From the NCBI GenBank assembly GCA_028683685.1, contig JAQUHH010000119.1:1-7169 (forward strand): DNA of 7,169 nt, given 5' to 3'. This stretch comes from Bacteroidales bacterium. GTDB lineage: Bacteria > Bacteroidota > Bacteroidia > Bacteroidales > WCHB1-69. The notes under the pieces were generated by a model. The model did not search any database, was not told the DNA's origin, and saw only the letters and a program-made list of their open reading frames with translations. Made by a program: the position numbers and the translations under genes. The first letter of the stretch is position 1, and each line of letters begins with the position of its first letter. Shown here in pieces: positions 1 to 6,287 of this stretch.

Positions 1-31
1 TAGGAGGGAGCAATTATAAACATTTATTCCA

Positions 32-74
32 TTCAGATGGAAAGGGAGAAATCTTTTTCTCTCTTTCTTCTGAA
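32..74. repeat. Long imperfect hairpin upstream of the DUF1015 gene
   Basis: Left arm 32-51 and right arm 56-74 pair almost throughout around a 4-nt loop (52-55). TTCAGA pairs with TCTGAA, then there is a small internal loop, then GAAAGGGAGAAA pairs with TTTCTCTCTTTC with one G-U. A stem this long suggests the transcription end of a gene to the left of the window. However, no T-tract follows the stem on either strand, so calling it an intrinsic terminator is inference. Confidence 0.5.
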
Positions 75-79
75 AAAAT

Positions 80-117
80 ATTTATTACTTTACCCTGTAA
101 AGTTGCATTTATTACTT
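80..117. promoter_or_regulatory. Operator-like dyad framed by a direct repeat
   Basis: ACTTTAC (87-93) and GTAAAGT (97-103) are perfect inverted arms separated by CCT, giving a 17-bp dyad. The 11-mer ATTTATTACTT occurs at 80-90 and again at 107-117, on either side of the dyad centre, and the first copy overlaps the left arm. The layout resembles a binding site for a dimeric regulator, about 90 bp before the -7 element of the DUF1015 promoter. A small RNA hairpin is the alternative. No regulator can be named. Confidence 0.35.
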
Positions 118-160
118 GAATTTAAGAGTCATTAAGTTGTTCTTTATAAAATAATTTTCC

Positions 161-199
161 TTTGAAAGTCAACTTCACATCTCTTTTTTTGTAGTTTTG
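161..199 (+). promoter_or_regulatory. Probable promoter of the DUF1015 gene
   Basis: TAGTTTTG at 192-199 is an exact match to the Bacteroidota -7 element TAnnTTTG. A TTTG at 161-164 could be the -33 box, but the 27-nt spacing is longer than the usual 17-23. The expected transcript would begin near 204, leaving a short A-rich leader before the ATG at 239. The -7 element lies across the alternative TTG start at 197, which argues against that start. Confidence 0.5.
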
Positions 200-238
200 C
201 ACCATAAAATTGTAAAAACATATAAAAATATATTAATT

Positions 239-1489
239 ATGGCAATTATTAAACCATTCAGGGGGTTAAGACCTTCAAAAGAGATTGTTAAACAATTGGC
301 TTCTCGTCCGTATGATGTTTTAAATTCAGCGGAAGCACGTGTTGAAGCAGAAGGAAACAAATATTCTTTGTTGCGTGTTACCAAAGCAGAATTAGAATTT
401 CCTCAAGGCATTGACGAGCACGGTCAAGAAGTTTACGACAGAGTTGTTGAAAACTACAATAAATTCAAAACCAATAAATGGTTGGTTCAAGATGCGGAAG
501 AGAAATTTTACATCTATGGCCAAACCATGGACGGCCGTACTCAGTACGGTATTGTGGCGTGTACACACATCGAAGATTACTTCAACAATCACATTAAAAA
601 ACATGAGTTAACGCGTAAAGATAAAGAACAAGACAGAATGATGCACGTTCGTATTACCAACGCCAACGTTGAACCTGTATTTTTTGCGTATCCTGCTCAT
701 AAAGAAATTGATGCCATTGTAAACAACATTATTAAGAACGAAGCTCCAGAATATGATTTTGTAGCTGACGAAGGTTTTGGTCATCATTTTTGGGTGATTA
801 ACGACAAAGCAATTATTGCTCGTTTGGTAGAGATATTCGCAAACGATATTCCAGACCTATATGTTGCCGATGGTCACCATCGTACTGCTGCAGCCGCATT
901 GGTAGGTGCCGAACAAAAGAAAAACAATCCAAATCACACTGGAAAAGAAGAATATAATTATTTTATGTCGGTTATTTTTCCAGACAATCAATTAAAAATT
1001 ATTGATTACAACCGTGTGGTAAAAGATTTAAACGGACTGTCGGAAGAAGAGTTTTTAAATAAATTAAACGACGTTTTTGTGGTTGAAAAAATGGGTGCCG
1101 ATATTTATAAACCTGCTGCATTGCATGAATTTAGTATGTATTTAAGTGGAAATTGGTATAAAATGACAGCCAAAAAACATACGTATGACGACAATGACCC
1201 CATTGGTGTATTGGATGTGACAATTTTGTCAAATCATGTTTTGGATAAAGTTTTAGGAATTGCTGATTTGAGAACTTCCCAACGCATTGATTTTATTGGC
1301 GGTATTCGGGGTTTAGGCGAGTTGCAACGCAGAGTGGATAATGGCGAAATGAAAGTGGCGTTTGCATTGTATGCTGTTTCTATGAAACAACTGATTGACA
1401 TTGCAGATACGGGCAATATTATGCCTCCAAAAACAACTTGGTTCGAGCCAAAACTAAGATCTGGACTTGTTATTCACGAATTGAAATAA
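239..1489 (+). CDS. DUF1015 family protein (possible ParB/SerK-like fold)
   Basis: This 416-residue protein belongs to the DUF1015 family, widespread in Bacteroidota and some other bacteria and archaea. Family marks are RPYDV near the N-terminus (residues 23-27), KHELT (121-125) followed by a charged KDKEQDR stretch, ADGHHRTAA (210-218) and the C-terminal block MPPKTTWFEPKLRSGLV (395-411). No signal peptide or membrane segment is visible, so it is probably cytoplasmic. The DGHHR motif resembles the DGHxR motif of the free-serine kinases SerK and SbnI in the ParB-like superfamily. From general knowledge, DUF1015 genes in this phylum often sit beside serine-biosynthesis genes serC and serA; neither is in this window. 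A serine-linked kinase role is therefore inference. The ATG at 239 is preferred because the in-frame TTG at 197 lies within the promoter element and adds residues outside the conserved fold. The leader is A-rich without a clear Shine-Dalgarno. Confidence 0.9.
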   Translation: MAIIKPFRGLRPSKEIVKQLASRPYDVLNSAEARVEAEGNKYSLLRVTKAELEFPQGIDEHGQEVYDRVVENYNKFKTNKWLVQDAEEKFYIYGQTMDGRTQYGIVACTHIEDYFNNHIKKHELTRKDKEQDRMMHVRITNANVEPVFFAYPAHKEIDAIVNNIIKNEAPEYDFVADEGFGHHFWVINDKAIIARLVEIFANDIPDLYVADGHHRTAAAALVGAEQKKNNPNHTGKEEYNYFMSVIFPDNQLKIIDYNRVVKDLNGLSEEEFLNKLNDVFVVEKMGADIYKPAALHEFSMYLSGNWYKMTAKKHTYDDNDPIGVLDVTILSNHVLDKVLGIADLRTSQRIDFIGGIRGLGELQRRVDNGEMKVAFALYAVSMKQLIDIADTGNIMPPKTTWFEPKLRSGLVIHELK

Positions 1490-1510
1490 TTATAATTTTT
1501 AATATAGTTA

Positions 1511-1589
1511 CTGCAAGAAAACTGTGTGTTTGATAAAAAAACGTCAAATTTGAGGCATACGCAACAACGAAGTTGGCGTTTTCTTGCAG
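1511..1589 (+). ncRNA. Candidate structured RNA or small inverted-repeat element
   Basis: CTGCAAGAAAAC (1511-1522) and GTTTTCTTGCAG (1578-1589) are perfect 12-bp inverted repeats enclosing 55 nt. Inside, 1523-1528 can pair with 1558-1563 (two G-U pairs), continued by TTTGA (1529-1533) with TCAAA (1544-1548) around an A-rich 10-nt loop. CAAC (1565-1568) with GTTG (1572-1575) forms a small hairpin with a GAA loop. Together these make a three-way junction on paper. A strong terminator begins only a few bases downstream. It could be a 3' UTR structure, a small RNA or a MITE-like repeat. No convincing promoter precedes it and no target-site duplication is visible. It matches no RNA family I recognise. 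Confidence 0.45.
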
Positions 1590-1595
1590 ACATTT

Positions 1596-1628
1596 TATAA
1601 AAAGCTCTCCATTGGAGGGCTTTTTATA
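1596..1628 (+). terminator. Strong intrinsic terminator
   Basis: AAAAAGCTCTCC (1599-1610) pairs with GGAGGGCTTTTT (1614-1625) around a 3-nt ATT loop with one G-U, and three flanking A-T pairs can extend the stem to 1596-1628. A run of five T follows the GC-rich part. It ends transcription of the DUF1015 gene and of the structured element before it. The A-run on the left would also supply a U-tract on the minus strand, but no minus-strand gene is nearby. Confidence 0.88.
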
Positions 1629-1671
1629 TTTATGGGAATATGTAGTTTTTTATTGATTGAAAATCTAAAGT

Positions 1672-1704
1672 TTTCTTTACTTGCTTTGGGTTTAATTATC
1701 TTTG
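1672..1704 (+). promoter_or_regulatory. Possible upstream promoter of the transglycosylase gene
   Basis: TATCTTTG at 1697-1704 is an exact TAnnTTTG -7 element. The best -33 candidate is TTTC at 1672-1675 with 21-nt spacing, one base off TTTG. The 13-mer around the -7 box (ATTATCTTTGCAC) recurs with one change (ATTATCTTTGAAC) in the next promoter 54 bp downstream, so the two may be tandem promoters or a partial duplication. Confidence 0.4.
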
Positions 1705-1725
1705 CACCTTTCTAATATTCTGGTC

Positions 1726-1758
1726 TTTGGTGTTATTAATATATTTTTATTATCTTTG
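1726..1758 (+). promoter_or_regulatory. Promoter of the transglycosylase gene
   Basis: TTTG at 1726-1729, then 21 nt, then TATCTTTG at 1751-1758 gives both Bacteroidota promoter boxes exactly at accepted spacing. Transcription would begin near 1763, leaving a leader of about 170 nt before the ATG at 1935. Confidence 0.65.
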
Positions 1759-1934
1759 AACCCTGAAATATTTGGTAAGGAAACATCAAAATTATTTTAT
1801 TTTATTTGAAGACTTTTATTCGACAAACTCCTTCCAACTAATTACTTTGCTTTTTGATTTTTTATGACTACGAAATTTTGACTATTTTCAAAAATCCCGT
1901 AACCCGGATTTTAGTGTAAACATTAACTAGGTGT
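1759..1934 (+). other. Long untranslated leader with a short hairpin
   Basis: This AT-rich stretch has no supportable gene. Its only clear structure is a hairpin 22 bp before the start codon: AAAATCC (1891-1897) with GGATTTT (1906-1912) around the loop CGTAACCC. The leader is long for a lone housekeeping gene. It matches no riboswitch I recognise, and the hairpin has no T-tract beyond its own stem. Confidence 0.4.
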
Positions 1935-3320
1935 ATGCGTAAATTTGTCTTTTTGCTTTTGTTTGTTCTTGTTTTTGCTTCGTGCGAAAATAAAGAAAAG
2001 GATTCGGAGGTTTTTTGTCTCCAAAAGCAATACGAGGAGCTTTTATCGAGTGGAGTTTTGAGAGTTACATTAAATTATAACAGTATTGATTATTATATTT
2101 ACAAAGGCAAACCACTTGGTTTTCAATTGGAATTACTAAATGAGTTGGCTCATTATCTGGGTTTACATTTGCAAGTTGTGGTACATGATAACACGGCTCA
2201 GGTTTTTGAGTCGCTTATTGTGGGAAAATCAGATATTTTGGCTGGAAATAATAAAGAAACGCATTTGCGTAATCAATTTTTATTGTTTAGCGAGCCTCAT
2301 TCAAAATCTCCTTTAGCATTGGTTCAAAGGAAAACGAAAGATCGCTTTTTTGTTTCACAATGGTCTGATTTGCAGGGTAAAACTATTGCTCTACCCGCAA
2401 ACAGCTCTTATTCCGAATTTATTTATAGAAATTCAGTAAAACAGAATGTTGATTTTAATTTCCTTTTTGATAAAGAAAATAGCATTGAAAATCTAATCGA
2501 AATGGTTTCTAACAAAAGTATCGACTATACTGTTTGCGAAAGAAATGTTGCCAAAGTTTATGCTTCCTATTATGATAATATTGATTATTCCTTTGAGGTT
2601 TGTGATAGCTTGTCTCTAGAATGGGTTTTTCATCCCAAAAACATTGCCTTGAGAGATACTGTAAATGTTTGGTTAGAAGGGTTTAAACAAACAAAGAAAT
2701 ACAAAAAACTGTATCACAAATATTATCATTATTCATATTCACCGGTACGTTTTTCCAATTCTATGGAATCTAAAAAACAAAATCAATTGTCGAAATATGA
2801 TAAAGTTTTAAAAAAAGTTAGTCAAAAATATAAATGGGATTGGCGTTTATATGGAGCCATTATTTATCAGGAATCAAAGTTTAAGGATGGTTTAATTGGC
2901 GAAGGTGGAAGTTTTGGTTTGTTGCAATTAATGCCTGCTACGGCTAAAAAGTTTGGCGTTACACCTTCCATGAACGGCGAACAGCAAATTACTCACGGGG
3001 CTAAGTTGATTGATTATCTTAGAAATAAATACAAGGATGAGGTTGTTGATCAAGAGCAACTTGGGAAATTTGTAATCGCTGCCTATCATACCGGAAGTGG
3101 TCATATAGACGAAGCTCGTAGAATTGCTGTTAAGTTTGGAAAAGATCCAAATATTTGGGATTCGAATGTTGATTCTTGTCTAATCCTTAAAGCGAAACCT
3201 TCCATTTACAATTTACCGGAAGTCAAAAGTGGTTATCATTATGGAAAACGAAGCAAAAAGTATGTAAACGATGTTTGGAATCGTTATTTGCACTATAAAA
3301 ACATTTATCCCGAATACTAG
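1935..3320 (+). CDS. MltF-type lytic murein transglycosylase, lipoprotein
   Basis: Lytic transglycosylases cleave the MurNAc-GlcNAc bond of peptidoglycan, leaving 1,6-anhydro-MurNAc ends. The 461-residue product starts with a lipoprotein signal (basic MRK, hydrophobic run, FASC with the lipidated Cys at 17). Residues about 38-265 form an extracellular solute-binding domain (SBP_bac_3 type), with the family-like segment ETHLRNQFLLFSEPH (108-122). Residues about 286-400 form the SLT catalytic domain: AIIYQESKF with the predicted catalytic Glu313, GSFGLLQLMPATA (325-337) and AAYHTGSGHIDEA (382-394). This binding-domain plus SLT order defines MltF; in characterised MltF the first domain senses cell-wall peptides and controls the second. 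It is shorter than E. coli MltF (about 518 aa). The usual AAYNxGxGH motif reads AAYHTGSGH here. Acidic and lysine residues after Cys17 could act as a surface-export signal, which is unproven. It stands alone on the plus strand, with its own promoter. Confidence 0.9.
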   Translation: MRKFVFLLLFVLVFASCENKEKDSEVFCLQKQYEELLSSGVLRVTLNYNSIDYYIYKGKPLGFQLELLNELAHYLGLHLQVVVHDNTAQVFESLIVGKSDILAGNNKETHLRNQFLLFSEPHSKSPLALVQRKTKDRFFVSQWSDLQGKTIALPANSSYSEFIYRNSVKQNVDFNFLFDKENSIENLIEMVSNKSIDYTVCERNVAKVYASYYDNIDYSFEVCDSLSLEWVFHPKNIALRDTVNVWLEGFKQTKKYKKLYHKYYHYSYSPVRFSNSMESKKQNQLSKYDKVLKKVSQKYKWDWRLYGAIIYQESKFKDGLIGEGGSFGLLQLMPATAKKFGVTPSMNGEQQITHGAKLIDYLRNKYKDEVVDQEQLGKFVIAAYHTGSGHIDEARRIAVKFGKDPNIWDSNVDSCLILKAKPSIYNLPEVKSGYHYGKRSKKYVNDVWNRYLHYKNIYPEY

Positions 3321-3372
3321 AAATAATCTTAAATGGTTCGGCACAACTGAGTTTTTATTGCGATTTTGTGTA

Positions 3373-3385
3373 TGCTAAATTAGCA
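3373..3385. repeat. Small dyad between convergent genes
   Basis: TGCTAA (3373-3378) and TTAGCA (3380-3385) are perfect inverted arms around one base, in the 81-bp gap where the transglycosylase gene and the minus-strand NdpA gene converge. The effective hairpin is short and AT-rich, and no T-tract follows. It is at best a weak bidirectional terminator, and it is the only structured candidate in this gap. Confidence 0.25.
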
Positions 3386-3401
3386 ATTCAAGGAATCTCT
3401 T

Positions 3402-4448
3402 TTAGCTCTCTTCGTCGAAAAACAGTTTGTAAAATTTTCGTCCATTTTCGTCCTCGCCACGTTCAATCATATCTTTATTTCCATGAATATAAACATGAAA
3501 GTTTTTATCGAGTTTTAAAACGCTTTTAAAAAAACGGGCTTGTTTTTTTACGGCTTGGGGCGAAATTTCAAAACAATCGTCAATTACCACATCGCGTTGA
3601 ACACAGTATTCTTTGTCGAAATCCATAAACGATTTAATGATGTTTTCATCGGCAAAAACTTCTTTCACAAAGGATTCTTTTTCGAGTTGTTCGTTGTTTT
3701 TGAAAAAATCTACCGAACGATTCAGCATATCTATCTGGTCGGCTCTGTCAATTTCAAAATCATCTTTTAGTTTTTCAACAACAAAGGTTTTCGTAAGATT
3801 TAAAAACTCTTTGGTGTGATTGTATTCATTGCTGCATGGTTTTACATTCAAAAAATCTTCTTTCCAATATTGTGCATCGGATGATTTAGATAGATTGTCA
3901 GCCACTAACACATGAAATCCGTGATCTCCATTGCCGTTGACAATCAAGCAAGCCTTATCCATTTTTCGACTGTTGAATCCAGAATCACAATCCAAAACAA
4001 ATTGATTTTGAGCCTCTTCAATAGTGATAAAGGACTGTTTGTTTTCGGCCTTAAAAATCCCTATGGCTTCGGTAAGTTGCTCATTATGATTTACATGAGA
4101 GAAATAGGCTATAAAAAGATTTCCTGATTTTATTTGTGGATGAGTTGAGTTTTCATATAGCAATTTGGCAATATCGATGCTGTTTTTAAAAAGCGAATTT
4201 GGCATGCTAAATATCCCAAGTGCGTAGTTAAAAAGCGGATTCATCGTAAAGTCATCATTCGAGAATGAAAAAGAATAAAGTTCGTTTACATTAAACTGAG
4301 ACAGAAAAAATTTATGTAAGGTTTTTAGCAATTTTTCGCTGTGAAGTGGAGTGGTGGATTGCGATAAAAGAAGCTCTTCTCCCTTGGTTTTATTTCCTAC
4401 TTGATGGACGCAAAGGCTTTCTAGTTTTGCATTTTTCAAATTAATCAT
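3402..4448 (-). CDS. Nucleoid-associated protein, NdpA/YejK (NA37) family
   Basis: This 348-residue protein matches the 37-kDa nucleoid-associated family (PF04245; E. coli YejK/NdpA), whose members bind DNA or the nucleoid. Marks seen: the N-terminal VHQVGNK (14-20), typical of Bacteroidota members; SGNLFIAYFSHV (108-119); AIGIFKAENK (128-137); DKACLIVN (164-171); AQYWKEDFL (192-200); and the C-terminal block HVYIHGNKDMIERGEDENGR (318-337) followed by KFYKLFFDEE. The length is normal for the family. No signal peptide or membrane segment is present, consistent with a cytoplasmic, nucleoid-bound protein. Its ATG lies 11 nt after the ClC stop, with an A-rich stretch between and no promoter, so it is almost surely co-transcribed with ClC. 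No functional link between the two is known to me. The precise role in this phylum is undetermined. Confidence 0.88.
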   Translation of the reverse strand: MINLKNAKLESLCVHQVGNKTKGEELLLSQSTTPLHSEKLLKTLHKFFLSQFNVNELYSFSFSNDDFTMNPLFNYALGIFSMPNSLFKNSIDIAKLLYENSTHPQIKSGNLFIAYFSHVNHNEQLTEAIGIFKAENKQSFITIEEAQNQFVLDCDSGFNSRKMDKACLIVNGNGDHGFHVLVADNLSKSSDAQYWKEDFLNVKPCSNEYNHTKEFLNLTKTFVVEKLKDDFEIDRADQIDMLNRSVDFFKNNEQLEKESFVKEVFADENIIKSFMDFDKEYCVQRDVVIDDCFEISPQAVKKQARFFKSVLKLDKNFHVYIHGNKDMIERGEDENGRKFYKLFFDEES

Positions 4449-4459
4449 ATCGTATTTTT

Positions 4460-6250
4460 TTAGTCTTGAGAAAGTTCTTCAATAATTTCGCGGTAATTGG
4501 TAAACATATTTGCTCTGGAAACAAAGCCAATGTATTTATTGTCACGATCGACAACAGGCATATTGTAGGTTCCCGATTCTTCAAATTTTTGCACTACGTC
4601 TTTCATGGGTTCATCTGGTGCAATGGTGCATTTGGGTGTGTATTTTAACTCTGAAACAAAAACGCTGTCATATATTTCAGGATTAAAAATCAGGTCTCTA
4701 ATATCATCCATAAAAACCAATCCCTCGAAATTATTTTGACTATCCACGACTGGAAAAACATTGCGTTTTGAGGAAGAAATTACCTTTACAAGCTCTCTCA
4801 ATGAAGCGTTATTATTGACGGTGGAAAAGTTGGTTTCGAGCATTTCCATTATGTTCAAATGCAACAAGGCCGTTTTGTCTTTGTGGTGTGTTACCAATTC
4901 TCCGCGTGCAGCAAGGCGTTTGCTATAAATCGAGTATCGTTCGAACGGAATCACGGTTAAGTATGCAAAAGCAGAAGTAATCATCAATGGGATAAACAAT
5001 TGGTATCCTCCGCTTATTTCTGCAATTAAGAAAATAGCGGTTAGTGGCGAATGCATGACACCGGCCATCACACCAGCCATTCCTGCCAAAGTGAAGTTTG
5101 CAGTTGGCAAATTGAAATTTGAAAAAGTTTTTGTAAACAAAACAATAAAATATCCCGACAATCCACCCATCAGCAAAGATGGAGCAAACACACCTCCAAT
5201 ACCGCCAGCACCATTGGTTATTGACATAGCTATAACCTTGAAAATCAATACTAAAAATATAAATATTAAAAATAGATACGCATTTTCTTTATAGTCATAG
5301 AAAAAGCTGTTGTGCATCATTTCGTATGCTTGACCGTTTAGTATGTAGTTGATGTCTTGATAGCCTTCACCGTATAATATCGGGAAAAAGAAAATTAATA
5401 TTCCTAAACCAATTCCTCCTGCTAAAATCTTGGTTCCTGGTTGCTTAAAGTTTTTAAAAATATTTTCGACATACATCGAAGCTCGAGTAAAGTACAAAGA
5501 CACAAAACCACAAAAAATGCCGAGTATGATAAAAAAAGGAATGTTCGACATGTCGAAATTATTGGTAATATTGAAGTCAAACATGACCTCTTTGCCCAGC
5601 AAAAGAAAAGAAACAGTAGTTCCTGTAATCGAAGCAATAAGCAGAGGTAAAAGAGAACCCATGGTAAGATCAATCATCAAAACTTCGATGGCAAAAACAA
5701 TTGCGGCAACAGGCGATTTGAAAATTGCTGCCATGGCGGCAGAAGAACCACATGCAATCAATAGGATTTTTGTTTGTGTATTCATTTTAAACAATCTTCC
5801 AATGTTAGAGCCGATGGCTGAGCCTGTGAGAACAATTGGTGCCTCAAGCCCAACAGAGCCTCCAAAGCCAACTGTTAATGTGCTGGAAACCAGAGATGAA
5901 TACATATTATGTGGCTTAATATTGCCTTTGTCTTTCGAAATGGCATATAAAATCCGGCTCACCCCGTGGTTGATTTTGTCTTTAATAAAAACACGTAAAT
6001 AAATTACGGTCAGGGTTATCCCAATGATGGGAAAAGCTAAATATAAAAAGTTGTATTCATTAGCAGGAAAGCGACTGTGAAGAAAGTGAGAAGTGTAGAA
6101 AACCAAGTTTTTTAATAAAATGGCAGAAAGTCCTCCAACAATTCCAATAATAAGACTCAGAAAGAGTATAAAATGTTGATTAGAAATATTATATCTATCT
6201 CTAACAGTAATTATGTAGTGTGAAATTTTCAAAAGATACTTAGAAATCAT
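4460..6250 (-). CDS. ClC family chloride channel/transporter with C-terminal CBS pair
   Basis: This 596-residue inner-membrane protein has the ClC fold in residues about 25-450 (many hydrophobic helices), followed by two CBS domains (about 466-525 and 533-594) that in relatives bind adenine nucleotides and modulate gating. Conserved parts: GSVGLEAPI (131-139) with gating Glu136, equivalent to E148 of E. coli ClC; GGIGGVFAP (349-357), the GxFxP motif; and Tyr442 in SIYSK, matching pore Y445. Two key sites differ. The GSGIP selectivity motif aligns to HGVSR (95-99), and the internal proton glutamate E203 aligns to Val190 (IEV). It may thus be a passive channel, an exchanger using another proton path, or have altered anion selectivity. 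The ATG at 6250 is the only Met near the N-terminus and lies just after a strong promoter. NdpA follows 11 nt downstream. Confidence 0.92.
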   Translation of the reverse strand: MISKYLLKISHYIITVRDRYNISNQHFILFLSLIIGIVGGLSAILLKNLVFYTSHFLHSRFPANEYNFLYLAFPIIGITLTVIYLRVFIKDKINHGVSRILYAISKDKGNIKPHNMYSSLVSSTLTVGFGGSVGLEAPIVLTGSAIGSNIGRLFKMNTQTKILLIACGSSAAMAAIFKSPVAAIVFAIEVLMIDLTMGSLLPLLIASITGTTVSFLLLGKEVMFDFNITNNFDMSNIPFFIILGIFCGFVSLYFTRASMYVENIFKNFKQPGTKILAGGIGLGILIFFFPILYGEGYQDINYILNGQAYEMMHNSFFYDYKENAYLFLIFIFLVLIFKVIAMSITNGAGGIGGVFAPSLLMGGLSGYFIVLFTKTFSNFNLPTANFTLAGMAGVMAGVMHSPLTAIFLIAEISGGYQLFIPLMITSAFAYLTVIPFERYSIYSKRLAARGELVTHHKDKTALLHLNIMEMLETNFSTVNNNASLRELVKVISSSKRNVFPVVDSQNNFEGLVFMDDIRDLIFNPEIYDSVFVSELKYTPKCTIAPDEPMKDVVQKFEESGTYNMPVVDRDNKYIGFVSRANMFTNYREIIEELSQD

Positions 6251-6254
6251 AGGT

Positions 6255-6285
6255 CAAAATTAAGTGTTTTTTTTGAACCTACAAA
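6255..6285 (-). promoter_or_regulatory. Consensus promoter directly before the ClC start
   Basis: On the minus strand TTTG (6285-6282), a 19-nt spacer and TAATTTTG (6262-6255) match both Bacteroidota promoter boxes exactly at normal spacing. It occupies the 37-nt gap after the upstream gene's stop. The -7 element ends only 4 nt before the ClC ATG, so a transcript from here would start at or within a few bases of the start codon and be leaderless or nearly so. It would make ClC-NdpA a sub-operon independent of the genes to the right. Confidence 0.6.
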
Positions 6286-6287
6286 GT

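Noticed and set aside
1..135. Open plus-strand frames at the left edge, including a 5-codon tail (RREQL) with its stop at 17-19 that could end an upstream gene
   Set aside because: Too short to judge. The longer open frames run through the hairpin and have no recognisable protein features.
197..238. Upstream TTG start adding 14 residues to the DUF1015 protein
   Set aside because: The TTG lies in the promoter -7 element. Family proteins begin close to MAIIKPFRG, and the ATG at 239 is better.
1511..1589. The inverted-repeat element as a true insertion sequence or MITE with target duplication
   Set aside because: The flanking bases do not form a direct duplication and there is no transposase-like coding. 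It is kept as a structured-RNA or repeat candidate only.
1632..1715. Small plus-strand reading frame of 27 hydrophobic residues starting MGICSF
   Set aside because: It begins right after the terminator, overlaps the first promoter block, lacks a ribosome binding site and resembles translated AT-rich spacer.
5430..6002. 190-residue plus-strand reading frame inside the ClC gene
   Set aside because: It is the antisense of a well-conserved membrane protein, has no family resemblance and no start signal.
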